Below are positions 45,016-54,763 of a stretch of DNA of 64,000 nt, piece by piece (position 1 is the first letter of the stretch; the number at the start of each line of letters is the position of its first letter). The DNA comes from Bog-756 sp963727955 (GTDB lineage: Bacteria > Actinomycetota > Acidimicrobiia > Acidimicrobiales > RAAP-2), in the NCBI GenBank assembly GCA_963727955.1, contig CAVSII010000003.1, forward strand, positions 62,001-126,000, given 5' to 3'. The notes beneath the pieces are model-generated. The model was not told where the DNA came from, did not search any database, and saw only the letters and a list, made by a program, of their open reading frames with translations. A program made the position numbers and the translations under genes.

Positions 45016-46150
45016 TGTTGCGTTGCACCTCGGCCGTGCCCCCGCCGATGGTCAGCGCCGGCGAGAACAGGAAACCGTAGTCCCAGATGCCACCGGGCCA
45101 CCCGTGCCCGGCGCCGTCGCTCGCCATCGGGTGCACCGTTAACCCCCCGGTGCTCTGGAGCATGCCCCTGGCCCCGGTCAGCTCCCGTGCCACCGCCATC
45201 ACCCGTTGGCCGTGGGCATCGGCGATGGCCTTGCGCACCGATGCCTCCGGCCCCGGTTCGAGCCCGGCCACCACAGCCGACACCGTGCGCATCCGGAGCA
45301 GACGGAGGATCTCGCCCTCCTCCCACAGCGCGGCCAGGCGCTGACGCATGAGGGGGTCAGCGATCCCTCCCGACCGGCGTACGGCGGCGACGAGGTCGTC
45401 GGCTGTCGGTCCCATTCCCCACAGGGCACCTGCACCCGACAACGAGACCCGCTCGTTGCCCAACGTGACCTTGGCCAACGACCACCCCTGACCGCGCTGG
45501 CCGACCAGGTTGCCGGCAGGCAGGCGCACATCGTCGAGGATCACCTCATTGAAGGTGTGGGCCCCGGTCATGTCGATCAACGGGCGAACGGTCACACCGG
45601 GGGCATCCATCGGGCAGATGAAGTACGAGATGCCCTGATGGGTCGGGGCCTGTGGTTCGGTCCGGGCCAGCAGGATGCCGTAGGTGGCGGCATGGGCATA
45701 CGAGGTCCACACCTTGGTCCCCTGCACCACCCACTGGTCGCCGTCCCGATCGGCGCGGGTGGCCACCGCGGCCAGGTCCGAGCCGGCCCCCGGTTCGCTG
45801 AACAGCTGGCACCAGATCTCCTCGGCGGCCAGGAGGGGGAAGAGGTAACGGTCCTTCTGCGCAGCCGAGCCGGCCACCAGCAAGGTGGGGCCGGCCCAGC
45901 CGATGCCGATGGTGTTGGTGGGCCGACGCACCCCGGCCCGTCGGAGCTCGTCGTCGACAATGAGCTGGACGGTGGGATCGGCGCCCATGCCCCAGGGCGG
46001 GGGCCAGTGGGGGGCCACCAACCCCTGTTCGGCCAGCTGGCGGGGGGAAGGCCGGGGATGTTCCTCCAGCCAGCTGCGCACCGCCATCCGACGGGGATCG
46101 TCCTCGGCCGGTAGCGCAAAGTCCACGCCGGACAGCGTAGGCTGACCCAC
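44969..46150 (-). CDS. Acyl-CoA dehydrogenase
   Basis: A 393-residue acyl-CoA dehydrogenase-family flavoprotein. CQLFSEPGAGSDLAAVATRA and WVVQGTKVWTSYAHAATYGI are the FAD/acyl regions, then FICPMDAPGVTVRPLIDMTG and NEVILDDVRLPAGNLVG, and the C-terminal IGGGTAEVQRNIIAERTLGLP with the conserved GGTxEVQRN motif. The GTG at 46150 is preferred because upstream sequence is antisense to the divergent fadD-like gene. The short divergent spacing (21 bases) to the acyl-CoA synthetase implies a shared promoter and pathway: activation followed by alpha,beta-dehydrogenation of a fatty or steroid-derived acid. Confidence 0.85.
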   Translation of the reverse strand: MGQPTLSGVDFALPAEDDPRRMAVRSWLEEHPRPSPRQLAEQGLVAPHWPPPWGMGADPTVQLIVDDELRRAGVRRPTNTIGIGWAGPTLLVAGSAAQKDRYLFPLLAAEEIWCQLFSEPGAGSDLAAVATRADRDGDQWVVQGTKVWTSYAHAATYGILLARTEPQAPTHQGISYFICPMDAPGVTVRPLIDMTGAHTFNEVILDDVRLPAGNLVGQRGQGWSLAKVTLGNERVSLSGAGALWGMGPTADDLVAAVRRSGGIADPLMRQRLAALWEEGEILRLLRMRTVSAVVAGLEPGPEASVRKAIADAHGQRVMAVARELTGARGMLQSTGGLTVHPMASDGAGHGWPGGIWDYGFLFSPALTIGGGTAEVQRNIIAERTLGLPHDLPA

Positions 46151-46171
46151 CTTGGGGACGAGGACGATGTC

Positions 46172-47809
46172 GTGAGCAAATGGAACTTCGGTGACGTCTG
46201 GGAGGCCGTGGCCGATGCGCAGCCCGAGGCGCCGGCCCTCACCCACGGCACCTGCACCCTGACCTGGGGGGAGACGGACCGGCGGGCCGACAACCTGGCC
46301 CGCTGGCTTCTGTCCGGCGCGGTGGCCGCCCAGGACAAGGTCGGCCTCTACCTCTACAACTGTTCGGAGTACCTGGAGGCCACCTTCGCCTGCTTCAAGA
46401 TCGGGCTGGTCCCCGTCAACACCAACTACCGGTACGCCGATGACGAGCTGGTCTACCTGTGGGAGAACGCCGAGGCGGTGGCCGTGATCTTCCACGGCGT
46501 CTTCACCGACCGGATCGAGGGGATCCGCCGACGACTCCCGCGCATCCGGTCCTGGCTGTGGGTCGACGACGGAACGGGGGACTGTCCGCCGTGGGCCGTC
46601 CCGTACCGGGAAGTGACCGAGACGGTCGGGGACGGGGAGCGGGTGCGCGCCCCCTGGGGGCGCAGTCCCGACGACATCTACATGCTCTACACCGGTGGGA
46701 CGACCGGCATGCCCAAAGGCGTCATGTGGCGGCACGACGATCTCTTCGCCCGCCTCAACAGCGCCGGGTTCCGGCGCTATCCGGAGGACGGTGGGGTCGA
46801 CGACGTGCGCACCCAACTGGCCACCAGCGGGCCGGGCAGCACACTCCTGCCGGCCTGCCCGCTCATGCACGGCACGGGCGGCTTCACCTCGCTCGAGTGC
46901 CTGAGCGAGGGCGGCCATGTGGTCACCCTCACCTCGCGGACCTTCGACCCGATAGAGCTGCTGGACACCGTCCAGCGGGAGAAGGTCAACGGACTGATCA
47001 TCGTGGGCGACGTGTTCGCCAAGCCCATCGCCGCCGCCCTCGACGCCCAGCCCGACCGGTGGGACCTGAGCAGCCTGGTCGGCATCATCTCCTCGGGCGT
47101 CATGTGGAGCGAGGAGACCAAGCAGAGCCTGTTGCGTCACCACCCGGGCATGCTGCTGGTGGACGCCTTCTCCTCGTCCGAGGCCATCGGGATGGGCAGC
47201 TCGGTGTCGTCCGGTGATTCCGCCGCCCACACCGCCGAGTTCGCCCTGGGGCCCGACGTGCGTGTCATCGACGCAGACGGCCACGACGTCGAACCCGGTT
47301 CGGGCCAGAGCGGAGTGCTGGCTCTGGGCGGCCGCATCCCCCTCGGCTACTACAAGGACGAAGCCAAGACGGCGTCGACCTTCCGCACCATTGACGGCAC
47401 CCGCTACTCGGTACCCGGTGACTTCGCCGAGGTCCACGCCGACGGCTCCATCCATCTACTGGGACGGGGGTCGGTGGTCATCAACACCGGAGGGGAGAAG
47501 GTCTATCCCGAAGAGGTGGAAGAGGTGATCAAGGCCATGCCCGGCGTGGCCGACGCCGTGGTGGTCGGCATACCCGACGACCGCTTCGGCGAGGAGATCG
47601 TGGCCGTGGTCGAGCGGGCCCCGGGGGCCGAGCCGGGCCCGGTGACCGAAGAGGAGGTCATCCAGGCGATCAAGGCGCGGCTGGCCGGCTTCAAGGCACC
47701 CCGACGGGTACGTTTCGTGGACACCATCGGACGCTCGCCGGCCGGCAAGGTCGACTACACCCGTCATCGGGCCGAGGCCATCGACTGGGCGGCCGGCGCC
47801 GACACCTAG
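46172..47809 (+). CDS. Acyl-CoA synthetase (FadD family)
   Basis: A 545-residue adenylate-forming ligase. Core motifs are YMLYTGGTTGMPKGVMWRH (AMP/phosphate-binding loop), ACPLMHGTGGF, SSGVMWSEETKQ, LVDAFSSSEAIGMG and the C-terminal LLGRGSVVINTGGEKVYPEE (hinge) with IGRSPAGKVDY carrying the catalytic Lys. It activates a carboxylic acid as CoA thioester. Substrate range is not predictable; short spacing to the divergent acyl-CoA dehydrogenase suggests a catabolic module. GTG start at 46172 with no strong ribosome site. Confidence 0.88.
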   Translation: MSKWNFGDVWEAVADAQPEAPALTHGTCTLTWGETDRRADNLARWLLSGAVAAQDKVGLYLYNCSEYLEATFACFKIGLVPVNTNYRYADDELVYLWENAEAVAVIFHGVFTDRIEGIRRRLPRIRSWLWVDDGTGDCPPWAVPYREVTETVGDGERVRAPWGRSPDDIYMLYTGGTTGMPKGVMWRHDDLFARLNSAGFRRYPEDGGVDDVRTQLATSGPGSTLLPACPLMHGTGGFTSLECLSEGGHVVTLTSRTFDPIELLDTVQREKVNGLIIVGDVFAKPIAAALDAQPDRWDLSSLVGIISSGVMWSEETKQSLLRHHPGMLLVDAFSSSEAIGMGSSVSSGDSAAHTAEFALGPDVRVIDADGHDVEPGSGQSGVLALGGRIPLGYYKDEAKTASTFRTIDGTRYSVPGDFAEVHADGSIHLLGRGSVVINTGGEKVYPEEVEEVIKAMPGVADAVVVGIPDDRFGEEIVAVVERAPGAEPGPVTEEEVIQAIKARLAGFKAPRRVRFVDTIGRSPAGKVDYTRHRAEAIDWAAGADT

Positions 47810-47845
47810 TTCGGCGGCCGGCGTCGGCGGGGCCGGCCGAGCAGC

Positions 47846-48589
47846 TCAGCCCTTGTTGGCCCCGTGGGTGCGCACGAAGTCGTTGACCACGTAGTAGGCG
47901 TCGATCGACTCCCCGGCGTCGCCCCAGAACCCGTCGAGAACGTCGTAAGCCATGGTGCCCTGGCCGATGTAGTGGTTGTTCACGTCGGTGATCTCGAGCT
48001 CGCCGCGGCCCGAGGGCACCAGGGTGGGGATCACGTCGAAGACGTTGGCGTCGTAGCAGTAGATGCCTGTCACCCCGAACTTCGACTGGGGGTCGTCGGG
48101 CTTCTCGACGATGCCGATGACCCGCTTGCCGGCATCGAAAGTGGGGACACCGAGGTGCCGGAGATGCTCGTCCTCCTCCACCGGGGTGAGAAGGATGCGG
48201 GACCCGTGCGGATCGGATCGGAAGGCGTCCACCATGGGCTTGATGGAGCGCTCGACGATGTTGTCGGCCAGCATCACCAGCACCGGGTCACCGTCCACGA
48301 ACCGGGCGGCCAAGCCCAACGCCTCGGCGATCCCCCCTGGCTTCTCCTGATAGCCGTAGCTGAGCCGGTCGATCCCGAATTCGTGGCCGTTACCCAGCAG
48401 ACGGAGGAACTCACCGGCGTGGGTACCCCCTGTCACCAGCATGATTTCGGTGATGCCGGCGTTGACCAGCGCCTCGATCCCCCAATTGATCATGGGGCGG
48501 TCGTAGATGGGCAGCAGGTGCTTGTTGGTGATGCGGGTCAGAGGATGCAGGCGGGAGCCGGTACCGCCGGCCAAAAGCACACCCTTCAT
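47846..48589 (-). CDS. Sugar nucleotidyltransferase (RmlA-like)
   Basis: A 247-residue nucleotidyltransferase of the glucose-1-phosphate thymidylyltransferase family. N-terminal KGVLLAGGTGSRLHPLTRIT is the NTP-binding signature with the Arg and Lys (NKHLLPIYDRPMI), LVMLADNIVERS has the Asp of the metal site, and VEKPDDPQSKFGVTGIYCYD is the sugar-phosphate-binding part. The short length lacks the C-terminal allosteric extension of RmlA. It makes an NDP-sugar for glycan synthesis, but no other glycan genes are adjacent. It follows the serine hydrolase on the same strand by 10 bases. Confidence 0.85.
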   Translation of the reverse strand: MKGVLLAGGTGSRLHPLTRITNKHLLPIYDRPMINWGIEALVNAGITEIMLVTGGTHAGEFLRLLGNGHEFGIDRLSYGYQEKPGGIAEALGLAARFVDGDPVLVMLADNIVERSIKPMVDAFRSDPHGSRILLTPVEEDEHLRHLGVPTFDAGKRVIGIVEKPDDPQSKFGVTGIYCYDANVFDVIPTLVPSGRGELEITDVNNHYIGQGTMAYDVLDGFWGDAGESIDAYYVVNDFVRTHGANKG

Positions 48590-48598
48590 GTTTGGAGC

Positions 48599-49501
48599 CT
48601 AGGCCAGGCCGCCGGCCGGACGCCTATCGGTGGCCGGCTCTCCCACCCCGGCCTTGGCCGAGGCCCGTTCCTCCAGGACGGCGTCGGCCAGCGGTGGCCA
48701 GGCCCGGGTGGCCCACGGACCGAAGGGGCGATCAGCCAGGCCGGCGCAGATCACGCCCGCCTCCGGATCGACCCACAGGAACGATCCCGACCGGCCGAAG
48801 TGGCCGAAGGTGCGCGGTGAGTTGGCCGTCCCGGTCCAGTGCGGGCGCTTGTTGCCGCGGATCTCCACGCCCAGACCCCAGTCGCACGGATCGAACCACC
48901 CGAAGCCAGGGAGCACACCGGGCACGCCGGCGAACTGGACAGCCGTGGCGTCGTCATGGGTAGCGGTGCTGACCAGGGTGGGCAGGGCCAGCTCCCGGCC
49001 GAGGGCGAGAAGGTCGCCGAGGGGACCGGTCAAACCGGCGGCCGCCCCCTGCCCGGTCGGCGGTTGCAGAACGGTGTCCCCCATCGACAGCGGGTCGAGT
49101 ACCGCCTCGGACAGGTAGTCGGCGAAGCCGATGCCCGTCCTCTCCTCCACCAGGTCGGCCAGCAGGAGGTAGGCGGCGTTGGAGTAGATACGGGTGGAGC
49201 CCGGCTGGGCCAGGGGCGGCCCGGGTTCGGGACCGAGCCCCGAGGTGTGGGCCAGCAGGTGGCGGACGGTCGAACCCGGGGGCCCGGCCGGCCCATCGAG
49301 GGCCAACGAACCCTCTTCGACGGCGATCAGAACGGCCAGGGCGGTGACCGGCTTGGTCACCGACGCCCACGGAAAGGGCCTGTCCACCGGACCCACCGCC
49401 CGAGCCATGGCCGATGCCCGCCCGGCCGGGGCCCCGACGTCGGCCACCCCCACCGCGGCCGACGTGACCGGCCAACCGGCCACCAGGTCCAGTGCGTTCA
49501 T
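48599..49501 (-). CDS. Serine hydrolase, beta-lactamase/class C family
   Basis: A 300-residue beta-lactamase-related hydrolase. Catalytic Ser and Lys are in PWASVTKPVTALAVL (S-V-T-K), the Tyr motif is RIYSNAAYLL (Y-S-N), and the third is GHFGRSGSFLWVDPEA (H-F-G). The presence of H-x-G in place of K-T-G is usual in esterase-like members. No signal peptide: cytosolic. ATG 49501 was chosen because it begins at a natural N-terminus; longer versions from 49603 lie antisense to the lipase start. It is divergent from the lipase gene and operonic with the nucleotidyltransferase. Confidence 0.8.
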   Translation of the reverse strand: MNALDLVAGWPVTSAAVGVADVGAPAGRASAMARAVGPVDRPFPWASVTKPVTALAVLIAVEEGSLALDGPAGPPGSTVRHLLAHTSGLGPEPGPPLAQPGSTRIYSNAAYLLLADLVEERTGIGFADYLSEAVLDPLSMGDTVLQPPTGQGAAAGLTGPLGDLLALGRELALPTLVSTATHDDATAVQFAGVPGVLPGFGWFDPCDWGLGVEIRGNKRPHWTGTANSPRTFGHFGRSGSFLWVDPEAGVICAGLADRPFGPWATRAWPPLADAVLEERASAKAGVGEPATDRRPAGGLA

Positions 49502-49629
49502 CTTGGGCTGAGCGTAGGGGACGGAGTTCCCCCGGAGGACGGCTTCTCCGCCGTTGTGGGCGTCCTTCCACGGCCACCGGCCCCGACGGAAGGGCGCCGC
49601 CACACCAACCCGGGGTAGCGTCGCCGGGA

Positions 49630-51120
49630 ATGGTGGTCACGGGGGCCAGGGGCGGGGTGCCAACAGAACGCTCGACAGCGAGGGATCGGAGACGCAGGGC
49701 GGGGGTTGCCCTGGCTGTGGGCACCGTGGCCCTTTTGGCCGCGGCGTGCAGCACCACTCTCGGTGCCTCGACACCCCCGGCCCCGGGCAACCGGGTGCCG
49801 TCGACCCTCCTTCCGGGCCGGTTCCCACCGGGCAGCGTGCTGGCCCCGGCCATCACCCTCCCGTCCCGCCGGTCGTCGACCTCCCTGCCGAACGGTCGAG
49901 CCGATCAGGTCGACCCCAAGACCGGTGGGGCCGGGTCGGCCTCCGGGTCGGGCCGCAGCCCCGATGTGGGCGCCACCGAGGGAGCCCGGCTGGACGGGTT
50001 GGCCGGCTTCTACGCCCCACCACTCACCCTCAGCGCCGCCCCTCCCGGCTCACTCGTCCGCTCGGCGGTCATGGACACGGGCGGCTCGCTCCCACCCGGC
50101 GCCACCGCCTACCGGGTGGTCTACGACTCGACCTCGCTGTCAGGGAACCTGGAGGCCGTGTCGGGGGTGATCGTGGTGCCCGGCGGCGTCCCGCCCCGGG
50201 GTGGCTTCCCCATCGTCAGCTGGGCCCACGGCACGACCGGCGTGGCCGCCTCCTGCGCCCCGTCCCTCTCCGGGCTGAGCGGCATCCCTTCGCTGACGGC
50301 CCTGGTGGAGGCCCGGATGATCGTGGTGGCCACCGACTATCCCGGGCTCGGGGTGGCCGGTCCCGACCCCTACCTGGTCGGACAGAGCGAGGCCCAGTCG
50401 GTGCTGGACATCGCCCGGGCGGCCCGAAACCTCGAGGGGCAGGCTGCCTCCAACCGGGTGCTGGTGGTTGGCTACTCGCAGGGGGGCCAGGCCGCACTGT
50501 TCGCCGGACAGATCGCACCGTCGTACGCCCCCGAGCTCTACCTGGAAGGCGTGGCCGCGGTGGCTCCGGTGGCCTCGATCACCGAACTGGCCCCGGTGGT
50601 GCCGGGGGACCGTGACGACCCCGACGCCGGGTTTGCCGCCATGGCCCTCCGCTCCTGGTCGGACACCTACGGAAACATCCCGCTCGGCTCGGTGCTGACC
50701 GACCAGGCCGTTCGCCGGACGGCGGTGATGGCCACCTCGTGCAGCGGCGCGGTGGACGCCGCCTACGACGGAACGCCGACCGATCAGCTCTTCCAGGCCG
50801 GGTGGAGCACCAACCCGGCGGCTGCGCGCCGCCGACGTGGCCAACCAGCCCGGCCATGCCCCCACCAGCGCGCCGTTGCTGGTGGTCCAGGGCACAGCCG
50901 ACAATCTCGTCCCCTACGCCTCGACCACCCGGCTGGTGACCGACAGCCTGTGTGGCCGCCAGAACGACGTCGTTCGTTACGTGGCCGTCAGCCGGCGCCG
51001 GCCACCAAGGAGCCCTGGAAACGAGCCAGCCGGTCATCCTCCGGTGGATGGCGGCACGAGTGGCCGGACAGGTCCCGCCCGACTCCTGCCCACCCTCCCC
51101 CGAGCCGGCCCTGGGCTGAG
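49630..51120 (+). CDS. Secreted lipase family (alpha/beta hydrolase), frameshifts near 3' end
   Basis: About 496 residues, readable after two frame changes. The signal has the lipoprotein-like VGTVALLAAACSTT, a plausible lipobox (AAAC). The alpha/beta-hydrolase core has VYDSTSLSGNLEAVSGVIVV, IVSWAHGTTG (oxyanion), the nucleophile elbow VVGYSQGGQAALFAG (GxSxG), catalytic Asp in VQGTADNLVPYAS and catalytic His in GAGHQGALETSQ. This is the secretory-lipase (LIP) type. Frames change near 50820 and near 50992. It is divergent from the beta-lactamase-like gene. Confidence 0.75.
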
Positions 51121-51229
51121 TCGAGGGCCTGGGACGGTTGTGGCTCAGCCGCCGCGGCTCTGTCTCCGTCCCAAGTGGCCCATCGTCAGCCCGGTGCTCC
51201 GAGGGCCGAACGCCCACGTTGCCGCTGAT

Positions 51230-51646
51230 CACGATGCGGCTGCGCTCCTCGGGGTCCTTCCGCTCACCATCGTGCACGTCGGATTGAACGTCCTTGATGG
51301 TCGCATCGGGCTTGTCCTCCAATCCCAACAGTTCGCCTTCGTCCAATCCCTGCTTGGCGATCAGCAGTGCGTCCAGCTTGGTCTGCATGGCCCGGCTCTC
51401 CCGGTTCTGGGTCGATTGGATGATGAAGACCATGAGGAAGGTGATGACGGTGGTGATCGAGGTGATGACCATCTCGTAATGGGTGTTGAACACCCCACCC
51501 TTGACGAGCAGCAGCCCCACTCCCCACATCACCACCAACGTCACCGCGATGGTGATGGCCGTAAACGAACCGAGGATGGTGGTGGTGTTGGAGACGGCGT
51601 GACTGGCCTTGTGATGGAACCTGGGTCGGTTGAGTGACATGGACAA
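51230..51646 (-). CDS. Low-affinity iron permease-like membrane protein
   Basis: About 139 residues are supported. Two transmembrane helices (ITIAVTLVVMWGVGLLLV and ITSITTVITFLMVFIIQS) are followed by the family signature QSTQNRESRAMQTKLDALLI, as in Fet4-like low-affinity iron permease domain proteins. The frame stays open to 50579, but that part overlaps the lipase 3' end antisense and is low-complexity, so the native C-terminus probably lies near 51230 or a frame has been lost. The start ATG 51646 follows AGTTGTCC. In many actinobacteria smpB follows ftsX at this place; it is absent here. Confidence 0.6.
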
Positions 51647-51727
51647 CTCCGATCGGTGATCGATGGGCGCCCTCGTGCCCGGGCAGACCGACCAGCAGGG
51701 TCGGCCAAGCTGTGCGGCAGAAAGACC

Positions 51728-52618
51728 TCAGACGTCGAGGAAACGGCGCACGGCGAAGGCGGACCCGATCACACCCACGCCCACTCCGACCAGCGCCACC
51801 AGCACGCAGGTGCCGGTCACTTCCCAGCCGCTCAGCGACATCTGCACGATGATGTTGCTCTGATTGGCCGCATTTTTGGTGGCGTCGAGACCGATGCCCC
51901 AGTAGAGGGCAAGAACTACCAGGACCGCCACCACCGCGCCGAGCAGGCCCTGGATCAGACCCTCGGTCATGAACGGCAATCGGATGAACCAGTTGGTGGC
52001 CCCGACCAGCTTCATGACCGACACTTCCCGACGGCGGGCGAAGATGGCCATCCGGATGGTGTTGAGGATGAGCACCGATGCCGACAACAACAGCACCACC
52101 GCCACCGACAAGAACACCCACTGCAGGATGCGGATCACGCTCTGCATGGTCTTGATCTGCTGTCCCGGGTACTTGACGCCGTAGATCCCCTGCTTACCGT
52201 TGAACGCCTGGTACACGGCCGGGGCCTGGGAGGGATCGTTGAGCACGCACCGGAAGGAGGACGGGTAGTCGGACTGGGTGGTGGCTCCGAGCTCGTCGGC
52301 CGGCAGGATGGTCTTGGCCTCGGTGTAGTCGTAGGCCTGGCTGCGGTACGTGCAGGACTTGATGTAGGGCGAGATGCCCAGCTGGCTGCGGATGGCCGTC
52401 GTCTGGGTGGACGACGCCGTCGGGTTGACCCAGACGATGGCCTGAACCCCGTTCTGCCACTGGACGGTGGCCTTCGAGGCCCCCTGCTTGAGCAGCAGCG
52501 ACGACCCCACCAGAGCCAGTGACACGGCCACGGTGAGGATGGCGGCCACCGTCATGAGACGGTTGCGCCACAGGTTGGTGACAGCCTCCCGCGAGACGTA
52601 GCCGGCCGAGAGAGGCAT
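51728..52618 (-). CDS. ftsX: Cell-division ABC permease FtsX
   Basis: A 296-residue FtsX: an N-terminal transmembrane helix (VAAILTVAVSLALVGSSLLL), a large extracellular domain with the FtsX signature (VQAIVWVNPTASSTQTTAIR, two cysteines around SPYIKSC and SFRCVLND), then three helices (VFLSVAVVLLLSASVLILNT, GLLGAVVAVLVVLALYWGI, CVLVALVGVGVGVIGSAFAV). The cytosolic loop RRREVSVMKLVGATNWFIRLPF is the coupling helix region. With FtsE it activates peptidoglycan hydrolases at the septum. Its ATG overlaps the FtsE stop by one base. Confidence 0.92.
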   Translation of the reverse strand: MPLSAGYVSREAVTNLWRNRLMTVAAILTVAVSLALVGSSLLLKQGASKATVQWQNGVQAIVWVNPTASSTQTTAIRSQLGISPYIKSCTYRSQAYDYTEAKTILPADELGATTQSDYPSSFRCVLNDPSQAPAVYQAFNGKQGIYGVKYPGQQIKTMQSVIRILQWVFLSVAVVLLLSASVLILNTIRMAIFARRREVSVMKLVGATNWFIRLPFMTEGLIQGLLGAVVAVLVVLALYWGIGLDATKNAANQSNIIVQMSLSGWEVTGTCVLVALVGVGVGVIGSAFAVRRFLDV

Positions 52619-53394
52619 CAGGTACGGGCGGCGAAGCTGTCGGGGAACTCGTCCATGGCCTGTTCGGCCGACACCCCCGGAGTAGCGCCGGCGCCGGCCA
52701 GGGTGGCCGCGCTGTCGATGCCGTAGACCCCGTGCGCCTGGTCGCGCACCAGCAGACCGCGGTCCAACTCGATGACCCGTCGGCGCATCTGGTCGACCAT
52801 GCCGGCGTCGTGGGTAGCCACGATGACGGTGGTGCCGGTGCGGTTGATGCGGTCGAGCAGACGCATGATCCCGAGGCTGGTGGTGGGGTCGAGGTTTCCG
52901 GTCGGCTCATCGGCCAGCAGGATCAGGGGGCGGTTCACGAAAGCCCGGGCCACCGCCACCCGCTGCTGCTCGCCGCCCGAAAGCTCATGGGGGAGGTTGT
53001 CCCGTTTTTTGGCCAGCCCGACCAGATCGAGGACTTGGGGAACCTGAAGGGCGATGACGTGCTTGGGGCGGCCGATCACCTCGAGGGCGAAGGCCACGTT
53101 CTCAAAGACCGTCTTGTTGGGGAGCAGCCGGAAGTCCTGGAAGACACAGCCGATGTTCCGGCGAAGGTAGGGGATGCGCCACTTGGCCAGGTGGCCGATC
53201 TCCTTACCGGCTTCCCAGATGCGCCCGGAGTCGGGCATCTCCTCACGCAGAAGGAGGCGGATGAAGGTCGTCTTCCCCGAGCCGGACGGACCGACCAGGA
53301 AGACGAACTCTCCCTTCTCGATCTCGACGGTGAAGTCCTGCAAGGCAACCGTCGAACCCTTGTACGTCTTAGTGACGTTCTCGAACTTGATCAT
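52618..53394 (-). CDS. ftsE: Cell-division ATP-binding protein FtsE
   Basis: A 258-residue ABC ATPase of the FtsE family. Walker A is FLVGPSGSGKTT (residues about 35-42), the Q-loop is FQDFRLLPNKTVFENVAFAL, the signature LSGGEQQRVAVARA, Walker B LILLADEPTGNLD and the H-loop VATHDAGMVDQM. Compared with E. coli FtsE the C-terminus (GLLVRDQAHGVYG, EFPDSFAART) is extended by about 40 residues, as usual in actinobacteria. It works with FtsX, encoded immediately downstream, and lies 210 bases from prfB on the same strand. Confidence 0.95.
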   Translation of the reverse strand: MIKFENVTKTYKGSTVALQDFTVEIEKGEFVFLVGPSGSGKTTFIRLLLREEMPDSGRIWEAGKEIGHLAKWRIPYLRRNIGCVFQDFRLLPNKTVFENVAFALEVIGRPKHVIALQVPQVLDLVGLAKKRDNLPHELSGGEQQRVAVARAFVNRPLILLADEPTGNLDPTTSLGIMRLLDRINRTGTTVIVATHDAGMVDQMRRRVIELDRGLLVRDQAHGVYGIDSAATLAGAGATPGVSAEQAMDEFPDSFAART

Positions 53395-53604
53395 GAGACA
53401 GGAGTCATGTTGAAAGGGGCCATGTGCGGAGGCGTGTACCCATTCCGGGCAATGCTACCCTCCTCACCACCCCATTTGGTTCAGCCCCTGTGACCTCCAC
53501 TGACGCGGGTCACGGTGGTGCCTGCGGCGGTGCATTGGGTGGTGCAATACCGCGGTACCTCCGGATGCCGTCCCGATGTCTTTGGCCTCGGCGCCGCTGG
53601 TCGA

Positions 53605-54762
53605 TCAGCCTTCCGGTCGACGCCCTTCGGCGCGCCGTCGCAACTCGGCCTCGATGAACGGACCCAGGTCGCCGTCCAGCACGGCTTCCACGTTTCCCGT
53701 CTCCTCGTTGCTCCTCAGGTCCTTGACCAATTGATAGGGAGCCAGCACGTACGACCGGATCTGATTGCCCCAGGCGTTGTCGGTGCGGTCCCCTGACAAC
53801 TGGTCCAGGGTGGCCTGATGCTCGGCGCGCTGCCTTTCGGCCAGCTTGGCTCCCAGCACCTGCATGGCTTTCGCCTTGTTCTGGTGCTGGCTCCGTTGGT
53901 TCTGACACGACACCACGATGCCGGTGGGAAGGTGGGTGAGCCGGACGGCCGAGTCGGTCTTGTTGACGTGCTGGCCACCGGCACCCGACGAACGGTAGGT
54001 GTCGATGCGGAGATCCTTCTCGTCGATGTCCACTTCGCCGGAGACATCCTCGATGAACGGAACGACGTCGAGTGAGGCGAAGCTGGTCTGACGGCGGTGC
54101 TGGGCGTCGAACGGCGAGATGCGCACCAAACGGTGCACACCTCGTTCGGCCGACAGCAGACCGAAGGCGTAGCGACCCTTGACGATGAAGGTGGCCGACA
54201 ACAAACCGGCCTCTTGCCCGGGAGTGGCTTCCTCCACTTCGAAGTCGAAGCCGTTGCGCTCGGCCCACCGGGTGTACATGCGCAGCATCATTTCGGCCCA
54301 GTCCTGCGCGTCGGTACCCCCGGCCCCGGCGTGGATTTCCGCCACCGCGTCGTTGACGTCGTGCGTACCGGCGAACAGCGAACGCAGCTCGATGGCTCGG
54401 AGACGCCGGTCGAGCTGGTCGAGCAACTCCTCGATCTCGGGACGCAGCGAGTCGTCGCCCTCCTCCTCGATCAATTGGTTGAGTGTCTCGGCGTCGGACA
54501 GCTGCTCGGCCAGCGCCGACAGCTGGTCGAGGTCCTCGTTGACCTGTCCGAGCTCGGTGGTGACGGCCCGGGCGTTGTCGGCGTCGTCCCACAACCCGGG
54601 CTCGGACGCCTCCTTCTCCAACTGGGTGCGCCGCTCGAGCAGGTACTCCCGTCCCATCATGCGTTCGGCCTCGGAAAAGCGGTCGGCCAGGGCCTTCAGC
54701 GCGGCCGGGATGTCGACGCGTTCGGGCTCGCCCGCCCCCCCACGGAGGGCCGAAGGGGTCAT
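53605..54762 (-). CDS. prfB: Peptide chain release factor 2
   Basis: A 385-residue RF2. The SPF tripeptide (residues 216-218, RLVRISPFDAQHRR), which reads UGA/UAA stop codons, and the catalytic GGQ (262-264, SSGAGGQHVNKTDSAVR) are both present. The N-terminal helices and the domain order are normal. The frame is continuous from ATG 54762 with no in-frame UGA: the programmed +1 frameshift that regulates RF2 in many bacteria is absent, as usual in actinobacteria. It lies one base after the secA stop, in an operon with secA. Confidence 0.95.
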   Translation of the reverse strand: MTPSALRGGAGEPERVDIPAALKALADRFSEAERMMGREYLLERRTQLEKEASEPGLWDDADNARAVTTELGQVNEDLDQLSALAEQLSDAETLNQLIEEEGDDSLRPEIEELLDQLDRRLRAIELRSLFAGTHDVNDAVAEIHAGAGGTDAQDWAEMMLRMYTRWAERNGFDFEVEEATPGQEAGLLSATFIVKGRYAFGLLSAERGVHRLVRISPFDAQHRRQTSFASLDVVPFIEDVSGEVDIDEKDLRIDTYRSSGAGGQHVNKTDSAVRLTHLPTGIVVSCQNQRSQHQNKAKAMQVLGAKLAERQRAEHQATLDQLSGDRTDNAWGNQIRSYVLAPYQLVKDLRSNEETGNVEAVLDGDLGPFIEAELRRRAEGRRPEG

Positions 54763-54763
54763 C

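Noticed and set aside
44969..47455. 828-residue minus-strand frame
   Set aside because: Only the part below 46150 has acyl-CoA dehydrogenase motifs; the rest is the antisense of the acyl-CoA synthetase gene.
53510..54592. Long frames opposite and within prfB
   Set aside because: Composition is Arg/Gly/Pro-rich with no motif, while the prfB frame has SPF and GGQ.
53605..54762. Programmed +1 frameshift in RF2
   Set aside because: The prfB frame is continuous from its start; there is no CUU-UGA-C site.
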